Source of the DNA: Amarolinea aalborgensis
GTDB lineage: Bacteria > Chloroflexota > Anaerolineae > SSC4 > Amarolineaceae
Length of the DNA stretch: 64,000 bases
NCBI RefSeq assembly: GCF_900491745.1
Contig: NZ_UETR01000004.1
Span: 1 to 64,000 of the forward strand
Direction of reading: 5' to 3'
Of this stretch, positions 50,393 through 58,858 are shown piece after piece. The notes beneath the pieces were generated by a model. That model made no database searches and was not told the DNA's origin. It saw only the letters and a program-made list of their open reading frames with translations. Made by a program: the position numbers and the translations under genes. Every line of letters starts with the position of its first letter. Position 1 is the stretch's first letter.

Positions 50393-52072
50393 TTAGCCTG
50401 GCATGACCTCGAAATAGCTGTGCCACTGGCCGCCGGCCTGCCCATCGCCGGCGCGCGCTGTGCGCACAAAGCTGTCGGCCAATCCAGCCCATACCTGATT
50501 AACCAACGGACTCATGTCATCTTCCACCAGCGCCCACACGGCGTCCAACAGGTCGGCGGTGAGCTGCGTGCCCTGGTAATCGGCGTCCAGGGCCAGGCCG
50601 GCCGTATCCAGCAGGACGTCATTCTCCGCGCGTAACTGCACCAGGAAGCGCCAGGGAAGCTCATTCTGCTGCAAATCGAGCACGTCGTTCAGGGTGAAGC
50701 TCTCTGTCACCCCAGAACTGCGCATTACGGCCAGGACTGGTTGCCCGGCAGGCGCCACCTGCACGCGGTGAATCAAGACGTCTTCCGGGCCGCGCACCTG
50801 GACCTGCCAGACCCGCAGCCAATCATCCACCTGCGCCAGGCTGGCTGCGGCGATCTCCCGGCTGAACGCGATCTCCAGCCGCGGCGCACCGATCCAGTTG
50901 CTCCGCCACACCGTCGCCGTCGCCAGCGTCAGCCCGTTGGGCGGCCACAGCGTCTGCACAACCGGCAACTCAGGGGCGGGCGCGGCGGCCGCTGCCATAC
51001 CCGTTGCATGGAAATAGACCACGGCCGGCCAGCCCTGGCTCAGGCTGGCGCGCACCACGTTCGCACCCACATTCGGCCCCAGCAGCCACAGCGGCAGCGC
51101 GGCCATGCCATCGGCGTCGGTTGTCACCTCAACGTGATCGGCCACCGCGGCCGGGTTCGTGGAGTCAAGCCCCACTGCGCCGTCGCCCGATACTACCTGG
51201 AAAGTGACTGCCAGCCCAGCCACGGGCGTGGTGTGCTGCAATACTTGCACCGTTAGAGGCGCGGGCGTCGCGGCGCTGACCGCTGCGGTCTGATTATCGC
51301 CGGCCTGGACCACGAGCGACGGTGTGGCCGCCAGACAGACGAGCAAGTCGAAGAGCTGCGGATTGCTGAAGACCAACGGTCGCACATTCACGTTGATCAA
51401 GTCGCTGGTGATGGGTTGACCGGCTGCGGGCAGTTGGATGTGGGCCAGAACCACGCAGGGAGTTGGCGATGGATCCGCGCAGGGCTGACTCACGCGCGCG
51501 ACCAGCCGCTCGTAGAAAGCCGGTTGCCCCAGGTCGGCGAAAGCGCCTGGCATGTCGCAGCCCGGCGTGATGGCCGCCGGCGCGCCACTGGTCACGACCA
51601 GGGCGTAGCGCTCCCGGATCACGCTCGGCTCTGACGCGCGCTCGCCATCGCAGCCACCGCCTACCAGGACGGGCACCGGCTCGGCTTCGCACTCGTAGTA
51701 CGCCAGGCACAGCGTGACATCGCCCTCTCCATCAATGCGCGCGCCGGTCGGTTGGCCATAGGCATCGGTCAACTGGCGCGGGTCAATGCCCGGCGACGGC
51801 GCGGGCACGAAGATCGCGCGGCCCGCCTCATCCACGGCTGCGCCCGGTCCTACCCCCACGCGCGTGCCGTCAGTGGACGGCGCTACTGCCAGGCCACAGA
51901 TCACCCCCTGGCCGAGGGTGAGCCGATCGTGGGCCCAGCGTGCGCGCACGTGGTAGACCTGCTCGAGGTTGAAATGGAAGACATCCATCAACTTACCATA
52001 GAAGTAGCGGTTACGTGTCGGTGTCGTCAGCCCAACCGGCGCCAGGCTGCTGCCGTACGACTGATCACTCAT
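50393..52072 (-). CDS. tail-locus protein with shared module and an Ig-like domain (paralogue C)
   Basis: A 559-residue protein with AAAGGAGAT before the ATG. Residues 18-90 match the shared module (R-Y-F-Y-G-K-L-M near 22, W-A-H-D-R-L-T-L-G-Q-G-V, C-G-L-A-V). The middle is Cys-containing and of unknown fold. Residues about 270-355 look like a bacterial Ig-like (Big_1) domain: V-T-F-Q-V-V-S-G-D-G-A-V and T-T-D-A-D-G-M-A, the pattern of adhesin and invasin repeats. The C-terminal 180 residues begin W-P-P-N-G-L and are beta-rich. The Ig-like domain suggests a surface-binding or fibre role. Confidence 0.7.
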   Translation of the reverse strand: MSDQSYGSSLAPVGLTTPTRNRYFYGKLMDVFHFNLEQVYHVRARWAHDRLTLGQGVICGLAVAPSTDGTRVGVGPGAAVDEAGRAIFVPAPSPGIDPRQLTDAYGQPTGARIDGEGDVTLCLAYYECEAEPVPVLVGGGCDGERASEPSVIRERYALVVTSGAPAAITPGCDMPGAFADLGQPAFYERLVARVSQPCADPSPTPCVVLAHIQLPAAGQPITSDLINVNVRPLVFSNPQLFDLLVCLAATPSLVVQAGDNQTAAVSAATPAPLTVQVLQHTTPVAGLAVTFQVVSGDGAVGLDSTNPAAVADHVEVTTDADGMAALPLWLLGPNVGANVVRASLSQGWPAVVYFHATGMAAAAAPAPELPVVQTLWPPNGLTLATATVWRSNWIGAPRLEIAFSREIAAASLAQVDDWLRVWQVQVRGPEDVLIHRVQVAPAGQPVLAVMRSSGVTESFTLNDVLDLQQNELPWRFLVQLRAENDVLLDTAGLALDADYQGTQLTADLLDAVWALVEDDMSPLVNQVWAGLADSFVRTARAGDGQAGGQWHSYFEVMPG

Positions 52073-52175
52073 CGGTTTGATCTCCTTTCGTCGAGCCTGT
52101 CGGCTCGGTATCCTTTGCTTCCACGTATGCCATCACACCGGCGTCCGGCGCGCTTGTTCCCCAATTACCCGAAAC

Positions 52176-54314
52176 TCATCCCATCCCGGCCCGTCGGCCT
52201 ACTTGAGCATCCTGGCCGATGGCGCCGCCCGGCTGACCGCGCCGGGCATCGGGCAAAATCGTGTCCACGCCCAGGGGCTGCCCTTGCGCCAGGGTGAGGG
52301 CCGGCGGCGGCCCGGCCAGGATGGTATCCACCCCCAACGTGGCCTGCAGGCCCACACGCAGCGCCGGCTCGATCAGAGACAACCGGCAGCGCAGATGAGC
52401 CGGGGCCTCCCGCTCCAACAGCGCCTGCAGCCGACTGACCACGGCCGGGTTCGGCAGCTCAGCCGCGTACAGTTGCACCGTCAGATCGAGGATACGCGTC
52501 CCGAAAAGAGGCGCGCTGTCCTGCCCCGCTGCCAGCAGCACTGTTTGATCTAGTACGGCCGTGGCGCCGAGGGTGGCGCCCTGGGGATATGCAGGTGAGA
52601 GTTGCGTATCCACACCCAGGGTTGACGCGCCCTGCAGCCGCCAGGCCCCAGCCCGCAGCGCCCCCTCGTGCACGTACGCTGGGGCGCCGGCCGCTAATGA
52701 TACCAGGCGCCGCAGCCCTGCCGTCGTGCCCCGCCGGCCGTATAGCTCAAACGCCTCAGCCACGATCAGCCGGCGCCGGGCTTCATCCCAGGTGTCGTCG
52801 AGATCGAGGGCCAGCCAGCCGGCGAGCCAGGCCAGCCAGGGGGCCTGGGACTCGTCCGGCGCGGCCCACGGGTCAATCAGGCGGGGAAGGTCGTCAATCG
52901 TTTGTCCTGTGTCTGCCAGCAGGCTCTGGAAAAGGGCCAACAAGCGCGTGAGAAAATCCCGACTGCCCGCATCCTGTTGGTAGATGGCGGGCAAATAGCG
53001 CAGCCAGCCCTCTGCATCGAAGGTAACCCGCACCTGGTGCAGCACCGGTGAAGCGTGATTGTCACCCTGCATCTCCCCATAGAGCCACAAGGCCGGGGCC
53101 GGCTGACTGGAAATCCACAGGTCATCCGCGTCGAGCGGCGCAGCATCCCAACCGGTCGGCGGGAGCGGCGGCAGCATCACCGGGTCGCCGCTGAACGTCC
53201 ACAGCCGCACATGACAGCCTGCGGCCAGCGGGTCGAGGTCTAGGGTCAGACGCTGCCAGGCGACCGGCCGATCACTCACGATGAGGGGCCCGGCCAGGAA
53301 GGCGCCGTCTTCGACGAAAGCCTGACCCGGCAGCAGGACGTCACGCACGCGACCCACGCCAGGGTCAATCCACAGGCGACCGTGCGGATCGAGACTGAGG
53401 CCGGCCAGTGGGCCCGTATAATCAGCGACGACGCCCAGGAGACGCCCCTGACCATCGAAGGTCAGCAGGCGTCCGCCGCCTGACCCGGCCGCCAGAGCGA
53501 CATACAAAGTTTCGCCGCTGAATATGATGCCCACGGGCTGTCCATCTGCCAGCGCCTGCCAGCGCTGGGCGGCGACGTCATCCGGGCTGCCGTCATCTAG
53601 TGCGTAGAAACGCAGGTTTCCGTCGCGCTCGATGAGCAGAAGTCGCTCTTGCCCGTCAATGAGCGCCGCCGCCACGGCCGCCGGATCCACCCCGGTCAAC
53701 GTGAAGGCCAGGTCGGCTCGCCCATCCGCGTCCAGCTTCTGCACGCGCTGATTGCCAGCCTCCGCGACGTAGATGGCCCCGGCCGCGTCAACCGCCACGC
53801 CGACCGGCGCCGCGAAGCGTCCGACGGCGTCGCTGGGCTGGGGCTCGGCGTACGGATCGGGCTGGCCCCACAGTGCGCGCAATTGCCGCGTGGCCAGGTC
53901 AATCACCTGGATGCGGTGGTTGCCCGTATCCGCCACGTAGAGCGCCTGTCGTGGACCGACGATCAGACCTTGCGGCTGGCGAAACTGGCCCGGTAGGCTG
54001 CCTGGACTGCCGAACCAGGGCAAGAGCGCGGCATCCTTGGCTGCGCCGGGATCGGCGCATACGTCCCAGCGCAGCACCCGCGCGCCGGCCGGATCAACCA
54101 GGTACAAGCTGCCGGCCGCATCCATGCCGAGACTGGCCGGGCCGGCGATGGCTGCAGCCAGGGCCTGCGCGGTTGGCGGCGGGTTCATCACCACGGCGGT
54201 GCGCGCCAGGCTCAGCGCGCCGTCGTCGCGAATCACCAGCCCTGGCCGGGCCGTCACGTTGATCGTCGGCCAGCGGTTTTCCAGGTTCAGATAGCGAAAT
54301 CCCGGATCGCTCAT
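52176..54314 (-). CDS. tail protein I with an N-terminal NHL-type beta-propeller
   Basis: A 712-residue fusion started at the ATG at 54314, nine bases after GGAGG. Residues about 55-330 contain NHL-like repeats: G-S-L-Y-L-V-D near 67, P-Q-G-L-I-V-G-P near 125, A-L-Y-V-A-D-T-G-N-H-R-I near 135 and A-I-Y-V-A-E-A-G-N-Q-R-V near 189. Residues about 435-640 match phage tail protein I (W-L-R-Y-L-P-A-I-Y-Q-Q-D, then F-E-L-Y-G-R-R-G-T-T-A-G-L). The end carries L-G-V-D-T three times. Protein I closes the baseplate and binds fibres in P2-like tails; the propeller is an added interaction surface. Confidence 0.82.
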   Translation of the reverse strand: MSDPGFRYLNLENRWPTINVTARPGLVIRDDGALSLARTAVVMNPPPTAQALAAAIAGPASLGMDAAGSLYLVDPAGARVLRWDVCADPGAAKDAALLPWFGSPGSLPGQFRQPQGLIVGPRQALYVADTGNHRIQVIDLATRQLRALWGQPDPYAEPQPSDAVGRFAAPVGVAVDAAGAIYVAEAGNQRVQKLDADGRADLAFTLTGVDPAAVAAALIDGQERLLLIERDGNLRFYALDDGSPDDVAAQRWQALADGQPVGIIFSGETLYVALAAGSGGGRLLTFDGQGRLLGVVADYTGPLAGLSLDPHGRLWIDPGVGRVRDVLLPGQAFVEDGAFLAGPLIVSDRPVAWQRLTLDLDPLAAGCHVRLWTFSGDPVMLPPLPPTGWDAAPLDADDLWISSQPAPALWLYGEMQGDNHASPVLHQVRVTFDAEGWLRYLPAIYQQDAGSRDFLTRLLALFQSLLADTGQTIDDLPRLIDPWAAPDESQAPWLAWLAGWLALDLDDTWDEARRRLIVAEAFELYGRRGTTAGLRRLVSLAAGAPAYVHEGALRAGAWRLQGASTLGVDTQLSPAYPQGATLGATAVLDQTVLLAAGQDSAPLFGTRILDLTVQLYAAELPNPAVVSRLQALLEREAPAHLRCRLSLIEPALRVGLQATLGVDTILAGPPPALTLAQGQPLGVDTILPDARRGQPGGAIGQDAQVGRRAGMG

Positions 54315-54318
54315 GCGG

Positions 54319-55242
54319 CTATCCCTCCACGCCCATCCACGCCACGCACCACGCTCCATCCTTGCGAATCCACCTCACGACCTGCTCAGGGTCTTGGTCC
54401 AGGATCCCAGACATGTTCAGAATGGCATGGCCCCCGGTGCGCAAATCGCGCGGCAGTAACACCTGCAGCAAGAATCCGCTCGCCGATGGCTCGCTCACCT
54501 GCCCGTAACCGTCCCAGGCCAGATCGGCGGACTGCATGCGGTTGCCGATGATATGCGCCATGAAGCGCGGCGTCGCGCTGAAACCGGCGCGCGCGGTGTC
54601 GACGCGAGTCTGCACGCCCAGAACCACACCCGACTCCTGCCACACCTTCCAGGGGGTGGCGCCCGGCAGGGTCTGGCCGGAGGCGATCAACGGCTGCGGC
54701 GCGGGCGCAGCATAGCGCCGCTCCTTGTCTGCGGCCGCCGTCGCCAGGCGGCAGTTTTGAACCTGGATGCTGGCGAGGACGATGTCCTGCCCTGGTCGAA
54801 ACCGGCTGTCGGCCGCCGGATCGTCGGGCCGCACCCAGCGCAGATCGGGGCGCTCGTCCAGGCGCACCGTGCCGGCGGCGTCGCAGGGACCACGGCGCTG
54901 CGTGGCGGGCAGGCTGTCATCGTCAGCGTACGCAGCCACCAGAAAGTAGGAGAGCGGCCCAGCCGCCGCCGGGATGGGCACGTCGAGACGATCGGTGAGC
55001 ACCAGGTCGCGCCCCAGGCAGTCAAGGGCATAACCGGGCTGCACCGTCACCAGGCGCGCGCCCTTTTCGCCCAACACCTCCAACCCAAACGCAATCCCCC
55101 AATTGTGCAGGCTGCGGTTATGCCACCAGCGGAGCTCCCGGTTGAAGTCGAAGAGGGTGTTCAGATCGGCCGCAGCCAGGAGCTGCCCCTCAAAGAACAA
55201 CGCACGTTGTAGGGCGGAAGTCCCGCCGGAATCGTTCATCAT
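54319..55242 (-). CDS. tail-locus protein with shared N-terminal module (paralogue B)
   Basis: A 307-residue protein. The shared module is clearest here: A-L-F-F-E-G-Q-L-L near 14, A-D-L-N near 25, W-W-H-N-R-S-L-H-N-W-G-I-A-F-G-L-E-V (39-56), then G-Y-A-L-D-C-L-G-R-D-L-V-L. The C-terminal part includes F-S-A-T-P-R-F-M-A-H-I, similar to the corresponding stretch of paralogue A (F-S-R-T-P-F-Y-L-A-A-L). GAGGAG precedes the start. It lies four bases before the tail protein I gene. Confidence 0.72.
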   Translation of the reverse strand: MMNDSGGTSALQRALFFEGQLLAAADLNTLFDFNRELRWWHNRSLHNWGIAFGLEVLGEKGARLVTVQPGYALDCLGRDLVLTDRLDVPIPAAAGPLSYFLVAAYADDDSLPATQRRGPCDAAGTVRLDERPDLRWVRPDDPAADSRFRPGQDIVLASIQVQNCRLATAAADKERRYAAPAPQPLIASGQTLPGATPWKVWQESGVVLGVQTRVDTARAGFSATPRFMAHIIGNRMQSADLAWDGYGQVSEPSASGFLLQVLLPRDLRTGGHAILNMSGILDQDPEQVVRWIRKDGAWCVAWMGVEG

Positions 55243-55290
55243 CTCGTCTCCTCATCATCATGCAGCCGCATGGCCGCGCCGATCGGCATC

Positions 55291-56190
55291 TCAGGCGCAG
55301 CCGGCTAAGGGTTCCACGCCCAGCCAATCAATCACCAACGGCAGGACTTGGACAGCCTCACTCACAAGCCCCTGTATATCCCCCAACGCGCCGTATCGAA
55401 TCTCCAGCGTAAAATGATCACGCGCCGGCGCGGTGATGTTCAAGAACGGCCCGGCGATGGACGCCAGCAGGCGCCAGCGCAGACGACCCTGACGCGCGGC
55501 CGCCATGAACGGATTCTCGACCAACGCAGCCAGGTAGAACGGCGTCCGGCTGAAGCCGCCGTCCGCCGTGTTGACCGTCACGCTGCAGCCCAATGGATTG
55601 TTGTCCACGACGGCCACCTGCCTCTGTACGCGGCCGCCGGCCAGGTGTGGTCGCACCTGACGCGTCGCGGTGCGGCGCAGCGATAAATCCAGGCCGCCCA
55701 GGCGGCCTTCGGCTTCGATCCGCACACGCGCCAGGGGTATGTCCAGGCCCAGGCGAACCTCAGCCGCCAGCGGAGGCGGCGCTTCTCCCTGGTTAGGCCC
55801 GGCGAAGCACCAGCGCCAACTCGCGCTGTCCAGCCCTGAGCGTCCCACGCGCGTGCGGCCCAAGCCAGGGATCGGCGCGTGATAGCGAACCACCAGGTCA
55901 AACCACCAGGGTGGGTCGCCCTGCGTCGGCGTCGGCGGCAGCGGTAACATCCCCCCCTGGCTCGCCATGACCAGAGAACGACCGTAGACATCGTATGCCA
56001 GGCCTGCAGCCAGAAAGAGATCACCGAAGGTCTCCTGCACCTCCAGCCCAAACGCGACGCCCCACGTGTCGTGCAAGCCGCGCACATGCAGGGCCTGATG
56101 GCGCAGCTCTGAGGCCAGGGCCGCGCTCAAGTCCTGCGCGCCGAGCGGCTGCGGCTCAACAAAACGGACGCGGGCAAGCCCATTATCCAT
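55291..56190 (-). CDS. tail-locus protein with shared N-terminal module (paralogue A)
   Basis: A 299-residue protein from the ATG at 56190, which overlaps the preceding gene by eight bases; longer readings would run deep into that gene. Residues 5-80 carry the module: V-R-F-V-E-P-Q-P-L, A-Q-D-L, G-L-H-D-T-W-G-V-A-F-G-L-E-V, then Y-D-V-Y-G-R-S-L-V-M. The middle and end match paralogue B in general plan. No enzymatic motif is present. It is first of the five-gene group downstream of the J-like proteins. Confidence 0.72.
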   Translation of the reverse strand: MDNGLARVRFVEPQPLGAQDLSAALASELRHQALHVRGLHDTWGVAFGLEVQETFGDLFLAAGLAYDVYGRSLVMASQGGMLPLPPTPTQGDPPWWFDLVVRYHAPIPGLGRTRVGRSGLDSASWRWCFAGPNQGEAPPPLAAEVRLGLDIPLARVRIEAEGRLGGLDLSLRRTATRQVRPHLAGGRVQRQVAVVDNNPLGCSVTVNTADGGFSRTPFYLAALVENPFMAAARQGRLRWRLLASIAGPFLNITAPARDHFTLEIRYGALGDIQGLVSEAVQVLPLVIDWLGVEPLAGCA

Positions 56191-58855
56191 AGATACCTGC
56201 CTCTTCCACGGTGATCGTGTGCGCGCCGGGGATGACCAGGGTTGTGGGGCCAACGCAGAGATTGCTGCACGAGTCTGCGCCGCCAGCGACGCGCAGATCC
56301 AGGGATAGGACATGATCAACGCCCTCTACCTGGTCAATGACCTGTAGGACCTCCGCGCGATAAACGTCGCGGCCAAACGGCCAGCCGCGCCCAGTCGGCC
56401 CGCCGGTGAGCGGATCCAAGAAGGCGTCCAGGGCCGTACGGATCGCGGCGACCACCGCGGCACGCGCCGCGCCCCGGCGAGCACGCACGCTGGCGGTGAC
56501 CGTCACCGGCAGGTAGTCCGGGCCGACCACCACCAGGCGCGTGCCCATGACGCGCCGCTGAAACAAGTACTGGCGGACGGCGGCCAGCAAGCCTGGACTG
56601 GGCAGAGGCTGCCCACGCGGCAGTTCTGGCACAATGATGATAGTGATGGTGCTGGCTGCGGTGAGACCTGGATAGGCCGGGTCGAGGTTGGCCCAGGCGC
56701 GTGCGCGCGCCACCCGCGTCCCCGGCACGCTCAGCGCCAGCCGTTCATAGTCCAACAGCGTCACGGCGCGAGGCGGCGCCGCCAGGGCCAGCACCGCGGC
56801 CCGGTCGAGCTGGTCCAGGGTGGGCGACCCGGAGACCGCGCTTAGCTCCACGAGACGCTCGTGGGCAGACACAAGCGCAGCGGCTCGCCCCATGGCCGGC
56901 TCCAACGCTTCGGCATCCGCGCCGTCCAGGGCCGGCAGCGGGTTGGTCATTGTGAGCGCAGCCTCCACCGTCGCAGGATCACGGTCCAGGAGCACCTGGT
57001 GATAAGCCCGGAAGTCGCGATGGAGCTGCCAGCGGCTGCCCGCGGCCTGGTTACTGGCTGCGCCAATCCGCACGTCGGCTCCACCCGCGCCATCGGTCAC
57101 TTCGGCCACGGCCAACAGCGCGACGTCAGATGCAAAGACGCGGCCGTGCTCGCCATCGCCGCTCGTGATCGTGCCGGCCGCGGCATCGAGCCTCACATGG
57201 GCATCGGTGCGGCGTGACGCGTCCAGGTCTGGCAATGGCTGCCAGCGCTCGACGCCGGATGCGGCCAGGCTCCAGACCTGAATGGCTCCATCGGCGACTC
57301 CGGCGGCCGGTAACGCAACCGTCTGCTGGGGCACACCCGTGCCACGGTCCGTCCAGGCCGCGCCAGCCGCCAGCGTCACCAGCCGGCCGGGCGTGGTTGT
57401 CGTCGCCGGCTGATAATCTAAAACCAGGATGTCGGGCGTGATGCGATCTTCAACAAAGGCTAACCGGGTCAGCGGGGCATCGGCAGGCTCAGCCGCCAAC
57501 CGGCCAAGCCGTCCGGGCACCGGAACCTGCGCCGCGGGCGGCCGCGTGCCTGGGGCGATTGCACGCGCCACCGGCAAGGTGATGGGGATCGTCGTCAGCC
57601 AGCCGGGCGCAGTGGTCGTGGCGGCGAGGTAGTCTACCACGAGGGTATCTGGTGCTATGTGATCGGTGTCGAAAACCAGGTCGGTCAGCGCGCCTTGAGC
57701 CGGCTGCACCTGCAGGCGACCCATCTCTCCGAGGATCGGCGCGTGCGCGGCGGCCGGCTGCGTACCGGGCGCGATCTCGCGGCGCACCGGCACGGGTATC
57801 GGCCGCACTTGCACAGCCGGCGCCGCGTTCAGCCACAGTCCACGTAAGACCGGCGCGGCATCGGGCATCCCGCGCAGCAGGCGGCAGCGCAGGTAGTGCA
57901 GGGCGCGCGGCCGCGTGCCCACCACCGTCGCCATCGTCGTCGCCGGCAGAGTCAGGCCGACGCGGCCGCTCAACGTCAACCCGCGTGTCGCATCGTCAAG
58001 CTGATCGGATGCGAGGGACTGCCAGGCTTCGCCATCGAAATACTCCCAGGCCACAGTCTGGTCATGGTGGTGGATCGGCGAAAGAGCGCTGCCATCGGGG
58101 GCGCGTTCGTCTACCTCGCCCGCAGCGGGTGAGGCGTCTTGGCCGACGAGAAGCTGCGGATTGGCGCACGCGGCCTGTTGCGGGCGTTGGGGACGGCAGG
58201 TCTCCGCGTGGGCGGCGGCCGCCGCCTCCAGGCGGGCACGCTCATTTCTGTCACTGGTCGGGCCATCCACGGCCAACCAGAGCGATAAGGGGACGCCCGC
58301 GGGCAACGGTTCGTCGAAGCCCAGGTAGAGGGCTGGGCCGGCGTCCGGCTGCTCCGTGCGCAGCGGCTGCGGGTCAATGCCCCACGGCAGGATGGCACGG
58401 CCTTCGCGCCAGGGCCGGCTGAGATCCGCAAAGCGCCGGCCATCGAAAGCCAACACCGTGTCAAGGAGTGTCGTTGTCACCGCCACACGCGCCTGGCTGC
58501 GGAAAGGCTGGCCGGCGACCGCTCCCTCGGTTGCTTCAAAAAAGAGGCCGGCCGGGAGGATCACGGTCCCCGCGTTGGGTCGAGGCGTCAGCATCAGCAC
58601 GGTATGGGCCGGTCGGGGTGGCTGCGGCGCCTGACCGGCCAGGGCCAGAAACTTGCGATAAGCGGGCGCGGGCACACGGTTGGCCCGGTAGATTTCCTGC
58701 TCCACCAGCCAGGCCAGCAGCTCGAACAAGGTCATGCCGGGATCGTGCGCATTATGATCAGTCCAGGTTGGCGCGTAGCGTGGCACGAGGGATCGCCCCT
58801 CCGCCACGAGATCAGCCCAACGCCGGGTATCGAGATTAGGCAAGGGAAGCGGCAT
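56183..58855 (-). CDS. baseplate J-like protein
   Basis: An 890-residue putative baseplate assembly protein. The N terminus has the wedge motif D-H-N-A-H-D-P-G-M-T-L-F-E-L-L-A-W near 33-49, typical of this large J-like family, and the C terminus has the gpJ-type region (L-D-Y-E-R-L-A-L near 700, G-R-G-W-P-F-G-R-D-V-Y near 825, V-E-G-V-D-H-V near 843). The centre contains a tandem duplication of about 72 residues (DNA about 57375-57795). It begins three bases after the larger J-like protein, so the two probably form different layers or subunits of the wedge. Confidence 0.85.
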   Translation of the reverse strand: MPLPLPNLDTRRWADLVAEGRSLVPRYAPTWTDHNAHDPGMTLFELLAWLVEQEIYRANRVPAPAYRKFLALAGQAPQPPRPAHTVLMLTPRPNAGTVILPAGLFFEATEGAVAGQPFRSQARVAVTTTLLDTVLAFDGRRFADLSRPWREGRAILPWGIDPQPLRTEQPDAGPALYLGFDEPLPAGVPLSLWLAVDGPTSDRNERARLEAAAAAHAETCRPQRPQQAACANPQLLVGQDASPAAGEVDERAPDGSALSPIHHHDQTVAWEYFDGEAWQSLASDQLDDATRGLTLSGRVGLTLPATTMATVVGTRPRALHYLRCRLLRGMPDAAPVLRGLWLNAAPAVQVRPIPVPVRREIAPGTQPAAAHAPILGEMGRLQVQPAQGALTDLVFDTDHIAPDTLVVDYLAATTTAPGWLTTIPITLPVARAIAPGTRPPAAQVPVPGRLGRLAAEPADAPLTRLAFVEDRITPDILVLDYQPATTTTPGRLVTLAAGAAWTDRGTGVPQQTVALPAAGVADGAIQVWSLAASGVERWQPLPDLDASRRTDAHVRLDAAAGTITSGDGEHGRVFASDVALLAVAEVTDGAGGADVRIGAASNQAAGSRWQLHRDFRAYHQVLLDRDPATVEAALTMTNPLPALDGADAEALEPAMGRAAALVSAHERLVELSAVSGSPTLDQLDRAAVLALAAPPRAVTLLDYERLALSVPGTRVARARAWANLDPAYPGLTAASTITIIIVPELPRGQPLPSPGLLAAVRQYLFQRRVMGTRLVVVGPDYLPVTVTASVRARRGAARAAVVAAIRTALDAFLDPLTGGPTGRGWPFGRDVYRAEVLQVIDQVEGVDHVLSLDLRVAGGADSCSNLCVGPTTLVIPGAHTITVEEAGIYG

Positions 58856-58858
58856 GGG

